Positions 33,192 to 47,000 are shown, numbered from the stretch's first letter. The stretch: 64,000 bases of DNA from Bactericera cockerelli (GCA_024516035.1 CM044964.1:15207575-15271574); one strand, 5' to 3'. A program made the numbers and translations. The notes: a model not told the origin generated them from the sequence alone.

Positions 33192-36100
33192 CTGTGGTAG
33201 TTCTCCCGGGAGCACCTCGAAAAGGTGTCTGTGACGTGCGCATGACCCGTGCTATAGTACGGGACATGGTGCGTCTACTGCCACCACCTCCCACACCTCC
33301 TCCTCCCCCGCCAGGACCACTACCCCCACCTCCTCCACCCCCACCACTACTCAAGCCAGCACCTCCAGAGCTTTTGGATCTGCAAGAGAAATTAAAATAA
33401 TTATTTTTATTTTGTAAAGATTGTGACTAGAACATATTAATTTTAGGGTAAAAAACCAACTATGAATTGCATAGTCACTAACAGACTGATTAATTCTTGA
33501 ACATGATGGGCCATTAGCCAATGGATTGTGTATGAAATTGCTTGTCAAGTCTAAGATTAAATCTGTCTATTAGTAATCATGCAATTGTCCGCAAGTCTGC
33601 TATTTTATTTCAGCTCATGCATGAGTGTGTCTCTCTTGTATACAAAATGGATGAGGTGTAGAGATTTACATTTCAAAAACATCAAGGCACAATAACTTAC
33701 GGCTTGTTGGGATCTGTCTTAGTCAGGTCAAGTCGGTCTGAAATGATGGAGAAGGCAACACGACACACTCGCCCATCCTCAAGGAGAAGGGCAAAGTGGT
33801 TGGGTCCCACTGCAATTCGCTGCACCCCAACCTTGAGTGAGTTGAGAGATGCTGGAACTGCACTTGGGTCCCCATAGCGGTTGATTCTGTCCGCAACTTC
33901 TTTTAGTCTGGAATCAGGAAAAAAATAGAAAAATATTGAATTTGTGTATAAACACACACACACACATATTAAGTATTTAAAAAAATTGAAACTATGAATT
34001 GTAAATGGTCGGATAATCATTCTTTTCTATATTAACTTATGTACCTAGTAAGATTCACATTTTTAATCAATTAAGTTTCTTCTTGTTCTTTCATTTTGCA
34101 TTCTCCCAAAAACCTAATTGGGTTTGGCAGTCTAAGCCCAAAACTACTTAATCAATTGGGTACACCCCAAAAAAATCATGTTCTGACAGCACATTACTTT
34201 TTAGGTGTCATAGAAATGATGACTGTGGATGAGAGGCAGAGTGCCATATGTGATCTGAAAGTGAATTGAAGATATTTAGAATCATTTATAGAATTCTACT
34301 GCTTCTAGAATATTTTTATTTATTTTGGGGAAATATTCAAAAATCAAGAAGTATGTCTGTTTTAGCTAAGAGTTAATTTCACATTGTCTCATGGTAGGTA
34401 CAGGGAAATCAATAGTAAACTTTAGTTGATAATAAACTTTGAATTAATTTATTGATGAATATAGCTTGGACTTATCCAAACTTCATGGTGATGATTCATT
34501 ATTATTAAACCTTTTGACTAGCTGATCTAAAAAAACAGCAAATTTTCTATGAACATTTTACAACAATTAGGTCTTGCATCATATTATCACAGTTAACATT
34601 TTAATCAAAGTCAATCAATGTCCCTGAGCTAAGTATATTTTAAACTGTGACTGGTCGACATTCAACAGGGAGAAGACCAGTGTCTTACTACACAGCTATT
34701 AACTACACACAGATAACTTCGCCAACCAAAACTTGCCAGGGTAGATTGCTGTTTTCCCAAGAGGTAATAATAGCTTATAAAGAAAAAGCTCAAATTTTCA
34801 TTATGATTGATTGCACATAAAAATATATGGTTCATGACAAGTCAACAATGGCTACCTAGAGACCATCACTTAGATATAATTTATGACAGTAGAACTAGCT
34901 TAGAAATAGATTTTAAATATTAATTTTCAGAGAAGTCAGAGCCTGTTTTTTTACCATTTGCAAAACAGTTGTTTTAAAGAAAATGCCTTCAAATATTATT
35001 ATTATATATTTTGATGTCATGAACAAACTACTATCTGCCTTGTGTCACAATCCTTCTACAAGTTAAAAGCCAGTTTAAAAATTGAGGCAAATGATCATTG
35101 AGTTAACTTATAATTTTACTTTGGGATTTTGCCCCTTAGTTTATGCTAAATTTCACTTTCATGTGTCTGTCTGAACCTAACTTAACTTGACTTGGAGAAA
35201 CATAAAATTGTAACACAGGGTATTTCAGGAGCATCAATACTGTAGACCCAACACACTTTATCTCAGCTTTTCCTTTTGAATGACTTGATGCAGGAAAACA
35301 TCATTGGATATTTTTACTTTACATTACATTTCAATTCTATAACAAATTCCATCAGCTAGCTAGTCTCTTCAGGAATTATCAGCTAGCTAGTCTCTTCAGA
35401 GCCTCACAAGTATGTATATCATGCATGATGGATAACATTATGACATCAATTTGATGAGTTTGCTTGGGAACCAATTGAATAAATAGTTGAATAAATAGTT
35501 AAAATGAAATTCCTAATTTTCAGCAAATACAATAAATAAAGCCTCACTGCTAACACTTCCATTATAAAACCACAATACTCTAACAAATTATATAATATTA
35601 TGAAACTTTGAAATGAATCATCATAAAATTTTGACATTTTGTCCACATTTCTCACCTACCCTGGATGAGATAGCTCTTTGTGACTGTTTTACATTGGTCA
35701 ATCAAATGATAACCATTGAATTATTTACTGGGGTCTATATTTAAAGACATTCCTAATGTTCTTTGTCTTTGAGCATATTTTACCCCTTTCATCTCACTCT
35801 CAAATGATAACCACAAGATATCAATATGTTTTTATATAGACCCAACCATGAACAGGGTATAACACAACCCCCATGTTTTAATAGATAAAACTTGTGTTTC
35901 AATTTAATTATTTCTTGTAATCGTTTTAAATAATTGAGTAAGAATTGTAATATGAAGATAATGAGAATTTTAATTTGTGTTTTTAATGTTTTTCACAGAT
36001 CTAGAATGTACTTCAAATAATATTCTGGTGATATCATCTCTTTTAACATAGTTTCCCATTTTTCAAAAAAAGGATTGAGACACCATGGGGGATACTTCTT

Positions 36101-36619
36101 ATTCACCTACTCCTGATAATACCCATGCATGTCTATAGTACTGAATGTTAGCACAGCACCTCCTACCCCAGCTAACCCAAGTCCAGACATAGGTATATAG
36201 GTCAAAAATTGATGTGCACCAAGTTATCCTTCTAATCTCAAAGGAATTTTCCAGAGATTCACAACCATATATTATTATTATTCTAAAGCCGTGAGCTTAG
36301 GTATGTGAATGTCATGAGAGCCTAAACTAGAGTTGAAGCCTATATGGCTGACAGACCTACCCACTTTTAGTTGTTAATTTAATGGCCGAAGCTATTTGGG
36401 AAAGTGATTTAGATAGGTTTAAGGTTCTTTCAAGAGAATATCTATACAAACAGAAAGTTTAATTACGGATTGATTGATTGATAATTGTATTAATACTCCT
36501 AAGCAAAGCATGATAGTGGAAACGTTTCCTGAACTTTTGTCAGGAGGCGAAGTTTACCTGTCATTTAGTTGATCTTCAGAACCAGGAATAGGATGGACTA
36601 TAAATTGCAAACTAGTCAT
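33192..36619 (-). CDS. UBR5: UBR5 / hyd E3 ligase, first three coding exons only
   Basis: Start of the giant HECT and UBR-box ubiquitin ligase UBR5 (Drosophila hyd). Exon 1 is 36558-36619, [20 protein letters not shown], nearly the vertebrate N-terminus. Exon 2 is 33701-33907 and includes [20 protein letters not shown], the start of the RCC1-like part. Exon 3 is 33192-33379, a glycine-rich stretch (runs of 8, 6 and 4 Gly) followed by [16 protein letters not shown]. Splice sites are GT-AG and phases match (2, 2, 1). About 150 residues are present out of roughly 2,800 expected. No later exon was found at lower coordinates, where CHMP3 lies instead beyond a gap, so the gene is cut by assembly or rearrangement. 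Confidence 0.88.
34650..34870 (+). repeat. (AAC)n-family retroposon fragment
   Basis: Diverged forward copy in UBR5 intron 1, with CAGGGAGAAGACCAGTGTCT and GATTGATTGCACATAAAAAT-like parts, lacking the tail. The rest of the intron (33908-36557) is AT-rich, with a 29-bp tandem pair (ATCAGCTAGCTAGTCTCTTC) near 35352-35399. Confidence 0.6.
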
Positions 36620-38073
36620 AGTAAAACGAGGATGATTCCTCAATAAAAATCACATTTGTAATACTTTTTCTGTAATGGTTAATCAAATGAAATCACCACG
36701 TAATTTTCAGTTTTCACAAACTCAATGACAGGATTTGATCTGCCATCTTGAAAAAAACATTTTGAAGAATTTCGATGGCCGGAATATGGCAACACCGCAA
36801 GCGAAATGTTTTTTTTTTTTCGGCGTTGCCAACCTTTTTACAAAGAGATATAATTATGATTTTAAAATAAGTTCGTGCGCCACAAGGAAAAGTCAGAAGA
36901 CAGAACTCAAAGGTCAAAATTGGGTAGGTGAAACCCCATATCGGGCAGTATAAGGCGATATTATTATTGCTTTAAGTTTTAGTCCATGCGGGACCTTAAC
37001 AAAATACCGGGGCCTTAACAAACAAAATAAATTGGGGCCGGGTTCTATTAAATAATATAAAGGAGAGGCCCTTGCGGCAACTTTTCGCAGCTCTGCAGCC
37101 CCGAAGAGGCCTATCTTAATCAAAAGTTTCGTGGTTCAAGTGGTGTATATATAACTTACATACCAAATTTTAATTATCTAAGCTCTTACCGTTCTCGAGA
37201 TATCGATGAACACACAAACTTATGCACGGACAAACTGAAAACAACTTTATTGTTATTCTGAGGCAATTAATATAATAACTATAACTCGTCGAGAAATGTG
37301 AAAATTTGGGTAAGTTAAATTTTCGACGAATACAATACCTACATCTCTATACATATATAAATGTCAAAGTCACTGACTGACTGACTGATCATCGCTCTAC
37401 AGCCCAAACCGTAAGTCCTAGGAAGCTGAAATTTGGTAGGTAGCTTTGTCTTATAGTCTAGATGTGCAATAAGACGGGATTTTTCGAAATTCCCACTACA
37501 ACACCTGCCATTGGCGAAAAAGGATTTTTTGCTTTCACGGCCATGCCTCGGCCCGCAAAGCGGGCGACAGCCCGCTTGTAAATACATATAATTATTCTTT
37601 ACTGTAGCTTAGGAGAGAAATGCTTTGAAAGCCGCCTTCCTGCCCTCTAGTAGATTGCCAATATGACAAAGGTTACCACATGTCTGTGTTGAAACAACAA
37701 TACTAAAAGAAAAAAATACTGAGGGCCGTACGTTGCCTAATATTGTTTTTTTTTTTTTTCAAGTTATTTCACAAATTGTATTTCTATGGTACCCTTTTCC
37801 AAATGACCCTGTATAATTATGAAACATTTCAGCACGAGCCGCCCAATCTTGTCACGTGTGCCGGAAATATTTTTCTTCTTTGTGTTGTTTACCTTTTGAA
37901 GGAACATGTGAACTTTTGATCACAAATCAAACCCAAATTTCTACCAAAGTAGGATCCAATGATCCATTGGAAACTGACAAGACTGATTCAAAAATAAGTG
38001 ATTGGTCTTTTCTGGTTTTAATTTTATTCTATTTCTTAAACTTACTGCGTTTATTTTTTTAAAAGTCATAGAA
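36620..38073. promoter_or_regulatory. Divergent interval between UBR5 and BYSL
   Basis: The two start codons face away from each other 1.45 kb apart, so both promoters should lie here. A fragment of SINE family B (36925-36970) and a Helitron-like copy (37344-37578) occupy part of it. No TATA box or initiator could be assigned with confidence. Confidence 0.5.
37344..37578 (+). mobile_element. Helitron-like non-autonomous element, second copy
   Basis: Same structure as 5283-5512: starts TC, ends CTTG, GC hairpin near the 3' end, and lies between A and T. Differences from the other copy are few, suggesting recent spread. Located 496 bp upstream of the bystin start codon. Confidence 0.7.
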
Positions 38074-41000
38074 ATGGGTAAGATGAAGAAAGGCAAGAAG
38101 CACGCCGTGCATAAGCAGAATATCAGTCTTGCAGATGACATCACAAACAGTAAATTTGAGAAAGGCTCTAAAGACAGAAAGAAAAGTGGCCGAAAAAAAG
38201 AAACAGAAGAAGATGAAGTAAGTTATGCTCGTGAAATTCTCGTTTTTGTGCACAAGAAATGTTTTGTTCCTGCAACAGTGTAGAATCTGTAGAACATAAC
38301 CAACTTCAATAGCTTGATGTATGAGGTGGTGGACTTGTAACCAGAGGTTGGTGATTCAACTCCCATGTTAAGCAAATATTAAGTAAAACAAGTTTAAGTA
38401 GTTGTGATATCAATTAAATTTAAATTGTACAACAATAATTGCCATATTTGTAGAGCCCAATTGGAGTATTAGGTCCCATTATTCCAGCAGTTAGCCTAAG
38501 ACATAGTATTATGTGGTAAAAACCCAAATGGGAGGTTAATTTGTCATGTCTCAGCTGGATTTTGAACCCACAACCTCTGGAATCTCTGAATTCATAGATT
38601 TTCACCTTTACCACTGAGCTGCTGGTAGCTACAATGCTCACTTTAAATGTTTTTTTTTTTTATTATGAAAAATTGATTGGTAGCACGTAGAGTTGGCTTG
38701 GACAAATGTTTAACACATTGCATGCCAACCCTTATTTGTGAATATTTCCCCAGGGACCAGCCAAATTTTGGTCAATTTCTCTGGTCACACTGTTGTAGAA
38801 TGTGACAGGGCCAGAAGTGCAAGAGAATTTTAATTTCATATTTCTCCAGACACCATGTCACACTCTAGAGTATGACAGATGTTTAAAGAAATAACATGAA
38901 GTTGCACTCTACAGTGTGACAGGGCCAGAATGGCAAGTGCACTGTCACACTCTAGAGTGTGACGTGGCACACAATGTGTTAAGATGTTGAGGCTTTGAAT
39001 AAAGTGTAGAGAATTTTCTCCAAAATGATTTGATTTAAGTGACAGTAGATTGCGTTTTACTGTGGATAAATTTAGTCACAGTCTTATTTTGTTCTTTAAC
39101 AATCAATAACTACCTCAATTCAGAATGCAACTTTCTTTACCCATTTAAACTATATGCTTTTTTAAATAAAATTCTAATTAGAGCTTATAATTAGGTATGT
39201 ACCTATTAGGTTATATTTAGATGTTTTTTTAATAAACATAATAGAGTCATATATCAGAAAATAAAACATCATATTTGAACATATCTGATCATGAGTCATG
39301 ACCATGACTTACCACATTATACTAATGGTTATTAATATTTTTTAGGGAATAGTTGAAAAAGGTTCTCTTAACAACCCTCAAAAGTTCTCTTAAAAGTTTA
39401 AGGTTTGTTCATGATGTAAAATATTTTATATTTTTATATTATGAACTTACCTTACATATTTAATTTCTAAACTGTCTCTAAATATGTACCATTTTAAAAA
39501 TATTACACCAACCTTGATTTCCTTTTTTCAGTTTGTTGATTCTGGCTTGTCTCAGAAAATCCTTCAGCAAGTGAGGTTACAACAGCAAGAATTAGAAGAT
39601 GATCATGACTTGGGACCAGGAGGATCTTGTGAGTAAATTTAAATATCAACCTTGTTTTGGTAAAATTTAAGAAAATATAATCTCCAAAATATAATACAAC
39701 TATAATCAATTAATTACCAAAAAGTGTAAAGTGAAATAATTCAAACAGCCATACATCTAGAATTGTAGAACACCCAGAAAATGTACTCTGTAGCTTCCTG
39801 CTTCCTTCAAAGTATTTCCCAGAGTTGTCAATAATTGCCAATACAATACAAAATGTTGAACACTGAATTTTATAAGAAACTAATTTAATTTAAAAATCTC
39901 CTTACAGCCAAACCATTCAAGAGAGAACAGACCACCAAGCTGCACACGGGAGATTCAGACAATGATGAAGATGATGACAAGAGTACAACATCAGATGATG
40001 TCAACTTCACAGGAGAATACTATAATGATATCATTATCAGTCCAGAAGATGAGAAGGCTCTGGCATTGTTCATGAGCAAGCACCCTGGTCCTCAGCTCAC
40101 ACTGCGGGATATACTGAGGGAGAAAATCACAGAGAAACACACAGAGCTGGATACACAGTTCAGTGATGCAGCTAGTAAGTTTTCCATATTTAAGTTTTGA
40201 AAGTCATGACACACTAAACTATATTTAAAACTCAAATGTTTGATAGATGAATAAAGTGAACTTTTGTTGTAACCCTGTTAGCTTTGTGGTGGGTAAAAAC
40301 CCAAGATGTAATCCCTTTGTTATACAAGGTGAAAAATAGAATTAGAAAGCCTTGGTAATTTTACCAACATCACACATTGGAAAATGATCAACACTGTACT
40401 GAAACCACATGGCAATACTAACAATACAAAATATTAGTGTAAATTTTTTAATAAATTGAGAATGTCAAAAACAAATTTATTATAAGAAAAGATTTTTTTT
40501 TAGACTGAAGCACTAAAGTAAACCAAATAATATTTTATTTGGAAAAAAATATGTCCTCTTTTGTTACCTCTTCCTCGTTCTTTTTTGTCCTCAAAAACCA
40601 CATGGCAATACTAACAATACAAAATATTAGTGCAAAATTTTAATAAATTGAGAATGTCAGATACAAATTAATTATAAGAAAAGATTTTTTTTAGACTGGA
40701 GCACTAAAGTAAACCAAATAATATATTAATTGGGGGAAAAAAACATGTCCTCTTTTATTACCTTTTCCTTGTTCTTTTTTGTCCTCAGGTGTTCAAATTG
40801 ACAATTTGGATCCTAAAATCAAACAAATGTATGAGGGAGTGAGAGATGTGCTCTCCAAGTATAGGTCAGGCAAGTTACCGAAGGCTTTCAAGATAGTCCC
40901 CAAGTTGAGAAATTGGGAGCAGATTCTATATGTTACTGGTAAGCCCCTTTTCACTCAGAGCAACTTTTGAAGTTCAATGTTGCTTTCAACTACTATGATT

Positions 41001-44000
41001 AAAAATAGCATAATTATTTAAAAAAAAGTTTTGTACAATCCCTTTGCTTGTAAGCTATCCCAAATACTAGTAAAAACTTAGCTTGATTTGTGGAGGAATT
41101 GAATGCCTAGAAAATTTATTTTCAAGACCAATGGATTCGAACCCAAAGCAGGTGCTAATCCTTTTCTTCTCTATGATAGAGTTGTTCTTTAGTGATAAGT
41201 TAGTAAATGATGTATTAAACTAATATCTCTAATGGCTTATAAATGGGCTTAAATGAGACACCACATCCAAAACAACTAAATTAATACAAAGTCAACAGAT
41301 TATTTCATGTGTGCCATCTTATTTAATTTAATTGATATGCTCAGGTTTACTTAGTGATGTACCGCGGGGTAAATACCCGCGGGAAGGTAAATAAAAATCG
41401 GGTATTTACCCCAGGGGTCGGGTAAATTCCCCAAGTCCTTAAAACTGTGTTTTCAAATATTCCTGCCCAAATAAAGTTTTTATGACTTGAGCTCTATAAA
41501 ATTTCAAGTGGTGGGTAGGAAGCACTACTTTTTATTATTTGTGATTTAATTTCAATTTAAAAAAATAAAAGTCTTCTGTTTCTGAATGTGGTTCTTTACA
41601 TTTCCTGTGATATGTTTATTTGTTTGAGTAATTTTATGTAGGTAACTAGAACCAGGGCAAATGGAGGCTGCAATCTAAAAGCCCTACTTGAGCAGAATAA
41701 GGCATGGCAGAACAAGTATGAGTAATATATGACTAATTACCTAAAAATACATTTTTTATAATTAGTTCTGTAAATCCTAACCTTCATGATCAACATTTTA
41801 ATGTTTATATCACAGAGGGAGAGATCAGGAATAGGAGAAGATGTTTTATGTGTATATTAGCAAGGAAATGTGCTAAAATGGGTAAATACCCCAACTTGGG
41901 GTAAATACCCGGGTTTTTACTCCAAAAATAAATACCCGGGTATTTGTACATCACTGGGTTTACTATACCAACCACTAGAATTTCCTTTGGTGTCATAAAG
42001 TCTCTGTAGAATGAAAAAGACTTTCATTTTAACAAAGACAACTTTAGGGTAAGTTTTATTCAACAGAAATTAGCAGAGTGATGAATGATTCGATTAGGTT
42101 CTAAACTGAGGAGGAAAAGTAGTTCGTTTAGAGCTGGCCGAAATACAGTGCTGAAAGTTTGACTGAATTTCACCACAATCACCCTGTATTTAAAAATCAG
42201 TTATATAATCTTGAAGATATATAGGTCGCCTTCTTTCTCGTCTTGGACGGGCAGGTGCATCTTGAATATTTCTTTCAGGAGTTTGAATTATTCTTTCTTC
42301 AATAGGAGGCAAGACTTCTTGTTCACCTATTTCAGCTTCTTCATTAGCTACAACTTCTGGAGTCTGAACTTCTATATCCTCCTGATTTGAGATAGCATTT
42401 TCTTTTTCTCCAGCAGGTGCGAGATTTCGAGTAGAGACTGTAGTTTCTCTTCCATCAGGGAGTCTTACATGGGCATATTCTAAATTAGCTTCAAGAAGTT
42501 CGACTTCATCAACCAAAGGATCATATTTACTTTTCTGGTTGAATTTCTTCAGAAGGACTGGACCAGGTTTCGTCAACCAAGCTGGCATGGAGTTTCCATA
42601 GTATGTTCTACGAGGATGGTTGAACATGCGCTCATGAGGTGTCTCATTTGTAGCAGTGCATAAGAGAGACCGTATAGCATGAAGAGCTGAATCTATCACA
42701 ATTTCCCATTGGTTTGTATTCATGTTTCGTGTCTTGAGAGCAAGCATCACTGTTTTCCAAATGATCCCATTGTAGCGTTCGCATTGACCATTTCCTCTGG
42801 GATTGTATGGTGTTGTCCGACTTGTAGCAATGCCATTTTGAGTGAGAAATGATTTTAGTTCTGCTGACATGAAAGCTGCTCCTCTGTCAGAATGAATATA
42901 AGCAGGAATACCAAACATCTTAATAATGCTTTGCAAATGCTTGATTACTGTCTGCGATGTTACGTCCGCACAAGGAAAAGCAAAAGGAAAGCGAGAGTAT
43001 TCATCCACCACAGTGAGAATGTATTTATTTCTTGAGTTGGTAGGTAGTGGTCCTTTGAAATCCAAGTTCAACCTTTCAAATGGAGATGTTGCTTTTATGA
43101 GTTGACCTTGATGTTTGAAAAATCTAGGTTTAAGTTGAGAACAAGTATCACATGCTTCAATCATTTCCTTTATTTCTTCTACTGAGAAAGGTAGATTCTT
43201 GGCACGAATCCAATGGACCATGCGCGTAATACCAGGGTGGCAGAGACTGTTGTGAATCTCCTTGAGATTAGGCTTGGAGTTGATGGAAGCAGTAATGCGG
43301 GATAGAGTATCAGCTGGAGCGTTTTCTTTTCCAGGACGATAAACAATATCAAACTTGTAACATGATAACTCTAAACGCCATCTCATTATCTTCTCATTCT
43401 TGATCTTACTGTTGTGTTTTTGCTCAAACATGAATGAGACAGATTTTTGATCTGTTATTACTTTGAAAGGTTTTCCCATCAAGTAATGTCGCCAGTGTCT
43501 TACTGATTCTACAATCGCATAGGCTTCTTTCTCTATAGAGGAATGATTTTGTTCAGCTTTATTGAGCGTTCTGGAGAAGAAAGCCACTGGTCGACCCATC
43601 TGACTCAAGGTTGCTGCAATTGCAAATTGTGATGCATCCGTTTCAACAGTAAAGGGAGCTTCATCTACAATCGCTCCTGTTGAAGCACGACATATTTCTT
43701 CTTTCAAAGATTTAAACATATTAATGGCTTCGTAGTTCAATGGCGGTTTAACTTGCAGGAGTGGTTTTATTTTTTCTGAAAATTTTGGAATCCACTTGCT
43801 ATAGTATGAAAACATGCCTATAGCTCGCTGTAGAGCTGAGACATCATGGGGCAGTGGTAATTCCAGGAGTGGTTTGAGGCGTTCTGCATCTGGTTTGATT
43901 GTCTTATTGGATATAGTGTAGCCCAGGAGACTAATGCTTTTCATGGAGAATTTAGATTTTTCTTTGTTGATTGTCAAATCATACTTTTCAACAGCCGAAA

Positions 44001-47000
44001 AGAATTTTTCAAGATTTTTATTGTGTTCTTCTATAGTTTTTCCGCAGATGGTCACATCATCTAAATACGGGTATGTTTTCTCCAGTGATTCTGCTTCAAC
44101 AATGTAATCTATTGTTCTTTGAAAAGCAGCAACACCATTAGTGACTCCAAATGGAATGCGCCTGAAGTGGTAGAGTTTTCCCGCAGCTTCAAAAGCAGTA
44201 AATTGCTTTTCAGAATCCAAAATTGGAACTTGGTGGTAAGCACTCTTCAAATCAATTACACTGAACACTTCATTTTGAGATACTTTGCTAATAATGACAT
44301 CTATTCGGGGAAGTGGATAAGCATCCAATTGTGTGAATTGATTTATTGTTCTTGAATAATCAATCACCATGCGTGGTTTGTGTCTCCCATCACGCACAAC
44401 AAAAGCTTGTGCTCGCCATGATGAGTTGCTGGGTTCAATTATCTCTTCTTCTAAGAGCTTTTCGATTTCGGTGTCAATAAATTCGGAATCTTCTTTTGAG
44501 TACTTCCTTGACTTTGTGATGATCGGTTTGCAATTTTCTGTTAAATTTGTAAACAGAGAGACAGGTTTCACTTTTAATGTTGCCAAATTACATATTTTGA
44601 GTGGTGGATTGGATCCATCAAATGCAATTTCCAAAGTAGAATGATTGTTGAGTACATCATGACCAATTATTACATCTGAGCAAAGGTTCTTCATTATGAG
44701 TAAGTAAATATTATTGTATGAATGTTCAGCAACTTTTAAATCAACCTTGCATTGTCCTTTAATTTGAGTACATAGAGAAGAGTTTGCCATAGAAATTGAT
44801 CCTTCATATGGTAGAATTTTCAATCTGCACTTCTTGACTAAAGCTTCATTAATAAAACTCAGAGATGATCCAGTATCCACCAAACCATTAAGAAGTATAT
44901 CATTGACTCGAATAGGTGTTATTGATTTGTTCAGACTGTTTGGAGAAGCAGCAGTTGTAGCTGGTTCAATCTTTTTATTTATGATTGCTGTGTAATCATG
45001 GTTTGTTGTTGCAGTCGTTTTCCTGAGTTGCTTTTTGGATCTACACACCCGTGCATAGTGTCCAAGTTTATTGCAATTTGTACATTCAGCTTCCTTAGCT
45101 GGACATGCAGTTCTTGAATGCCACGATTTTCCACAGAAGAAGCAGGGTTTTCCAGACGATGAGGCCACGGTATCCGTATGCGGCTGTGTAGAAGCAACTT
45201 CAGTGTAAGAAGCTTGAGCTACATATGTAGCAGAATGATGTTGAGCTAACTCAAGGGATCTGGCCTGGTCAAATGCTTGTTCAAGTGTAAGTGTAGTATT
45301 CTCCAAAAGCCTCTGTCTTATATGAGAGCTTGAGAGTCCTCCAATGAAAGTGTCTCTGATATATTCATTTTTGTGTTCTATTGCTGAAACAGATGTGAAC
45401 TTGCAGTCCTTGCTTAGTTGTTCCAGAGCTTGTAGATACTGGTCGACGGTTTCACCAGCATTCTGTTGACGTGATGCTAAGCAATGTCGTGCATAAATAA
45501 CATTCTTAGGCTTGACATACAAGGTTTCTAGAGCTTGAATGGCGGCATCGTAGGTCGTATTACCATCAAGAAGAGTGAAGACGTTAGGCGCGATGTAGTT
45601 CGTAAGGAGTTGTAACTTGTCTTCGGCCTTTGCGTCTTTCACATGAGACAAGAAATTTTCAAACGTTTTCTTCCAGTGAGTCCACTCTTTGTCTGCTGAT
45701 GAAGAGGTCGGTTCTACATCGAAGCGTTCAGGACGTAAGTATTTGTCCATTTTAGTGGGAGCAGGCGAAGAAGAATTTGGTGGAAGAAAACTAAATTGAA
45801 ACATAGAAAATAAACTGTTGAATAAATTGTAGAATGAAAAAGACTTTCATTTTAACAAAGACAACTTTAGGGTAAGTTTTATTCAACAGAAATTAGCAGA
45901 GTGATGAATGATTCGATTAGGTTCTAAACTGAGGAGGAAAAGTAGTTCGTTTAGAGCTGGCCGAAATACAGTGCTGAAAGTTTGACTGAATTTCACCACA
46001 GTCTCTTTGTGTAAACTGAACTTTTACCTGAGCATGAATTTTATATTTGTGTCTGTGAGGGAAACACAAATATCTTAATGGTGGTGAAAAATGTTCATTC
46101 AACTTTGAAGTGTGAAACAATTAGGTTGAATAGAAAAATTTCTTAGATGAGAGTAAGATAATTCTATTCTAAGATATTCTATTTTCTAAAATTAAGATAA
46201 TTCTATGTAAACAATACAATTTCAGACCCATCCAAATGGAGTGCTGCCTCAATGTACCAGGCAACTCGCATTTTTGCCTCCAATCTGAAGGACAACATGG
46301 CACAGAGGTTCTACAATCTCGTCCTGCTACCCCGTATTCGAGATGACATCACTGAGTATAAGCGACTCAACTTTCACCTCTACCAGGCACTGAGGAAGGC
46401 GCTGTATAAACCTGGAGCCTTCATGAAGGGAATTCTGTTACCCCTATGTGAAGTGAGTGTTGTAGTAGGACTGAAGGTGGTATTTTGTTTTTCAAACGTA
46501 CAAATTAAATGACTAACTTTAATAAGGTAAAGAAAGTAAAAATGATATTTCTATAATGTACAAAATGAGATTCAAAATTCACTCAGGAAATTGAACAAAC
46601 ATAAAAAATAATTAATTGTGATTCTGTGCTTCATTTTAAGACAGTATTTTCTGCAGTGGTTTGGCACATTTTTTACAATTAGGTCATCAAAGCCTAGGGA
46701 GAGTGTTTTATCTTTTCTTCATTTAGTAACAACTCAAAGTTAAGTTATCATATTTGCCAAAATTTACCAAAACTTTGCTGAACTTGGGACTCAAACCACC
46801 AACCTCCAGCTATGAGTGTGTCACATGATAGATAATCAAACTTCTGAGGTTGGTTTCAATAAGCAACAATAGTAGATGTTAGTTAGGACATATATTATGT
46901 ATATGTATGTATATTTATTTATTTTTTCTTCTATTATATTGTATTTTCATTTGTAATTATTTGTATTGTATATAATATGTCCTATTACCTAATAAAGTGT

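Larger units (their letters stand above)
42005..46000 (-). mobile_element. Complete Ty3/gypsy LTR retrotransposon, 4.0 kb
   Basis: Two 173-bp LTRs (42005-42177 and 45828-46000), apparently identical, run TG...CA and flank one long open frame. A 5-bp duplication GTCTC lies at 42000-42004 and 46001-46005. The element is antisense to bystin, in intron 4. Matching LTRs, intact frame and clean target duplication indicate a young and possibly active insertion. No envelope gene is present. Confidence 0.95.

Noticed and set aside
33194..33400. Plus-strand proline-rich open frame
   Set aside because: It is the complement of the glycine-rich UBR5 exon 3 on the other strand, whose splice sites and homology are clear.
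38002..38073. Upstream extension of the bystin first exon
   Set aside because: The open frame continues upstream but is hydrophobic AT-rich filler; other bystins start with a basic MG/MPK-type N-terminus, matching ATG 38074.
42190..45804. Endogenous retrovirus with envelope
   Set aside because: No envelope frame between Pol and the 3' LTR; only Gag-Pol is present.
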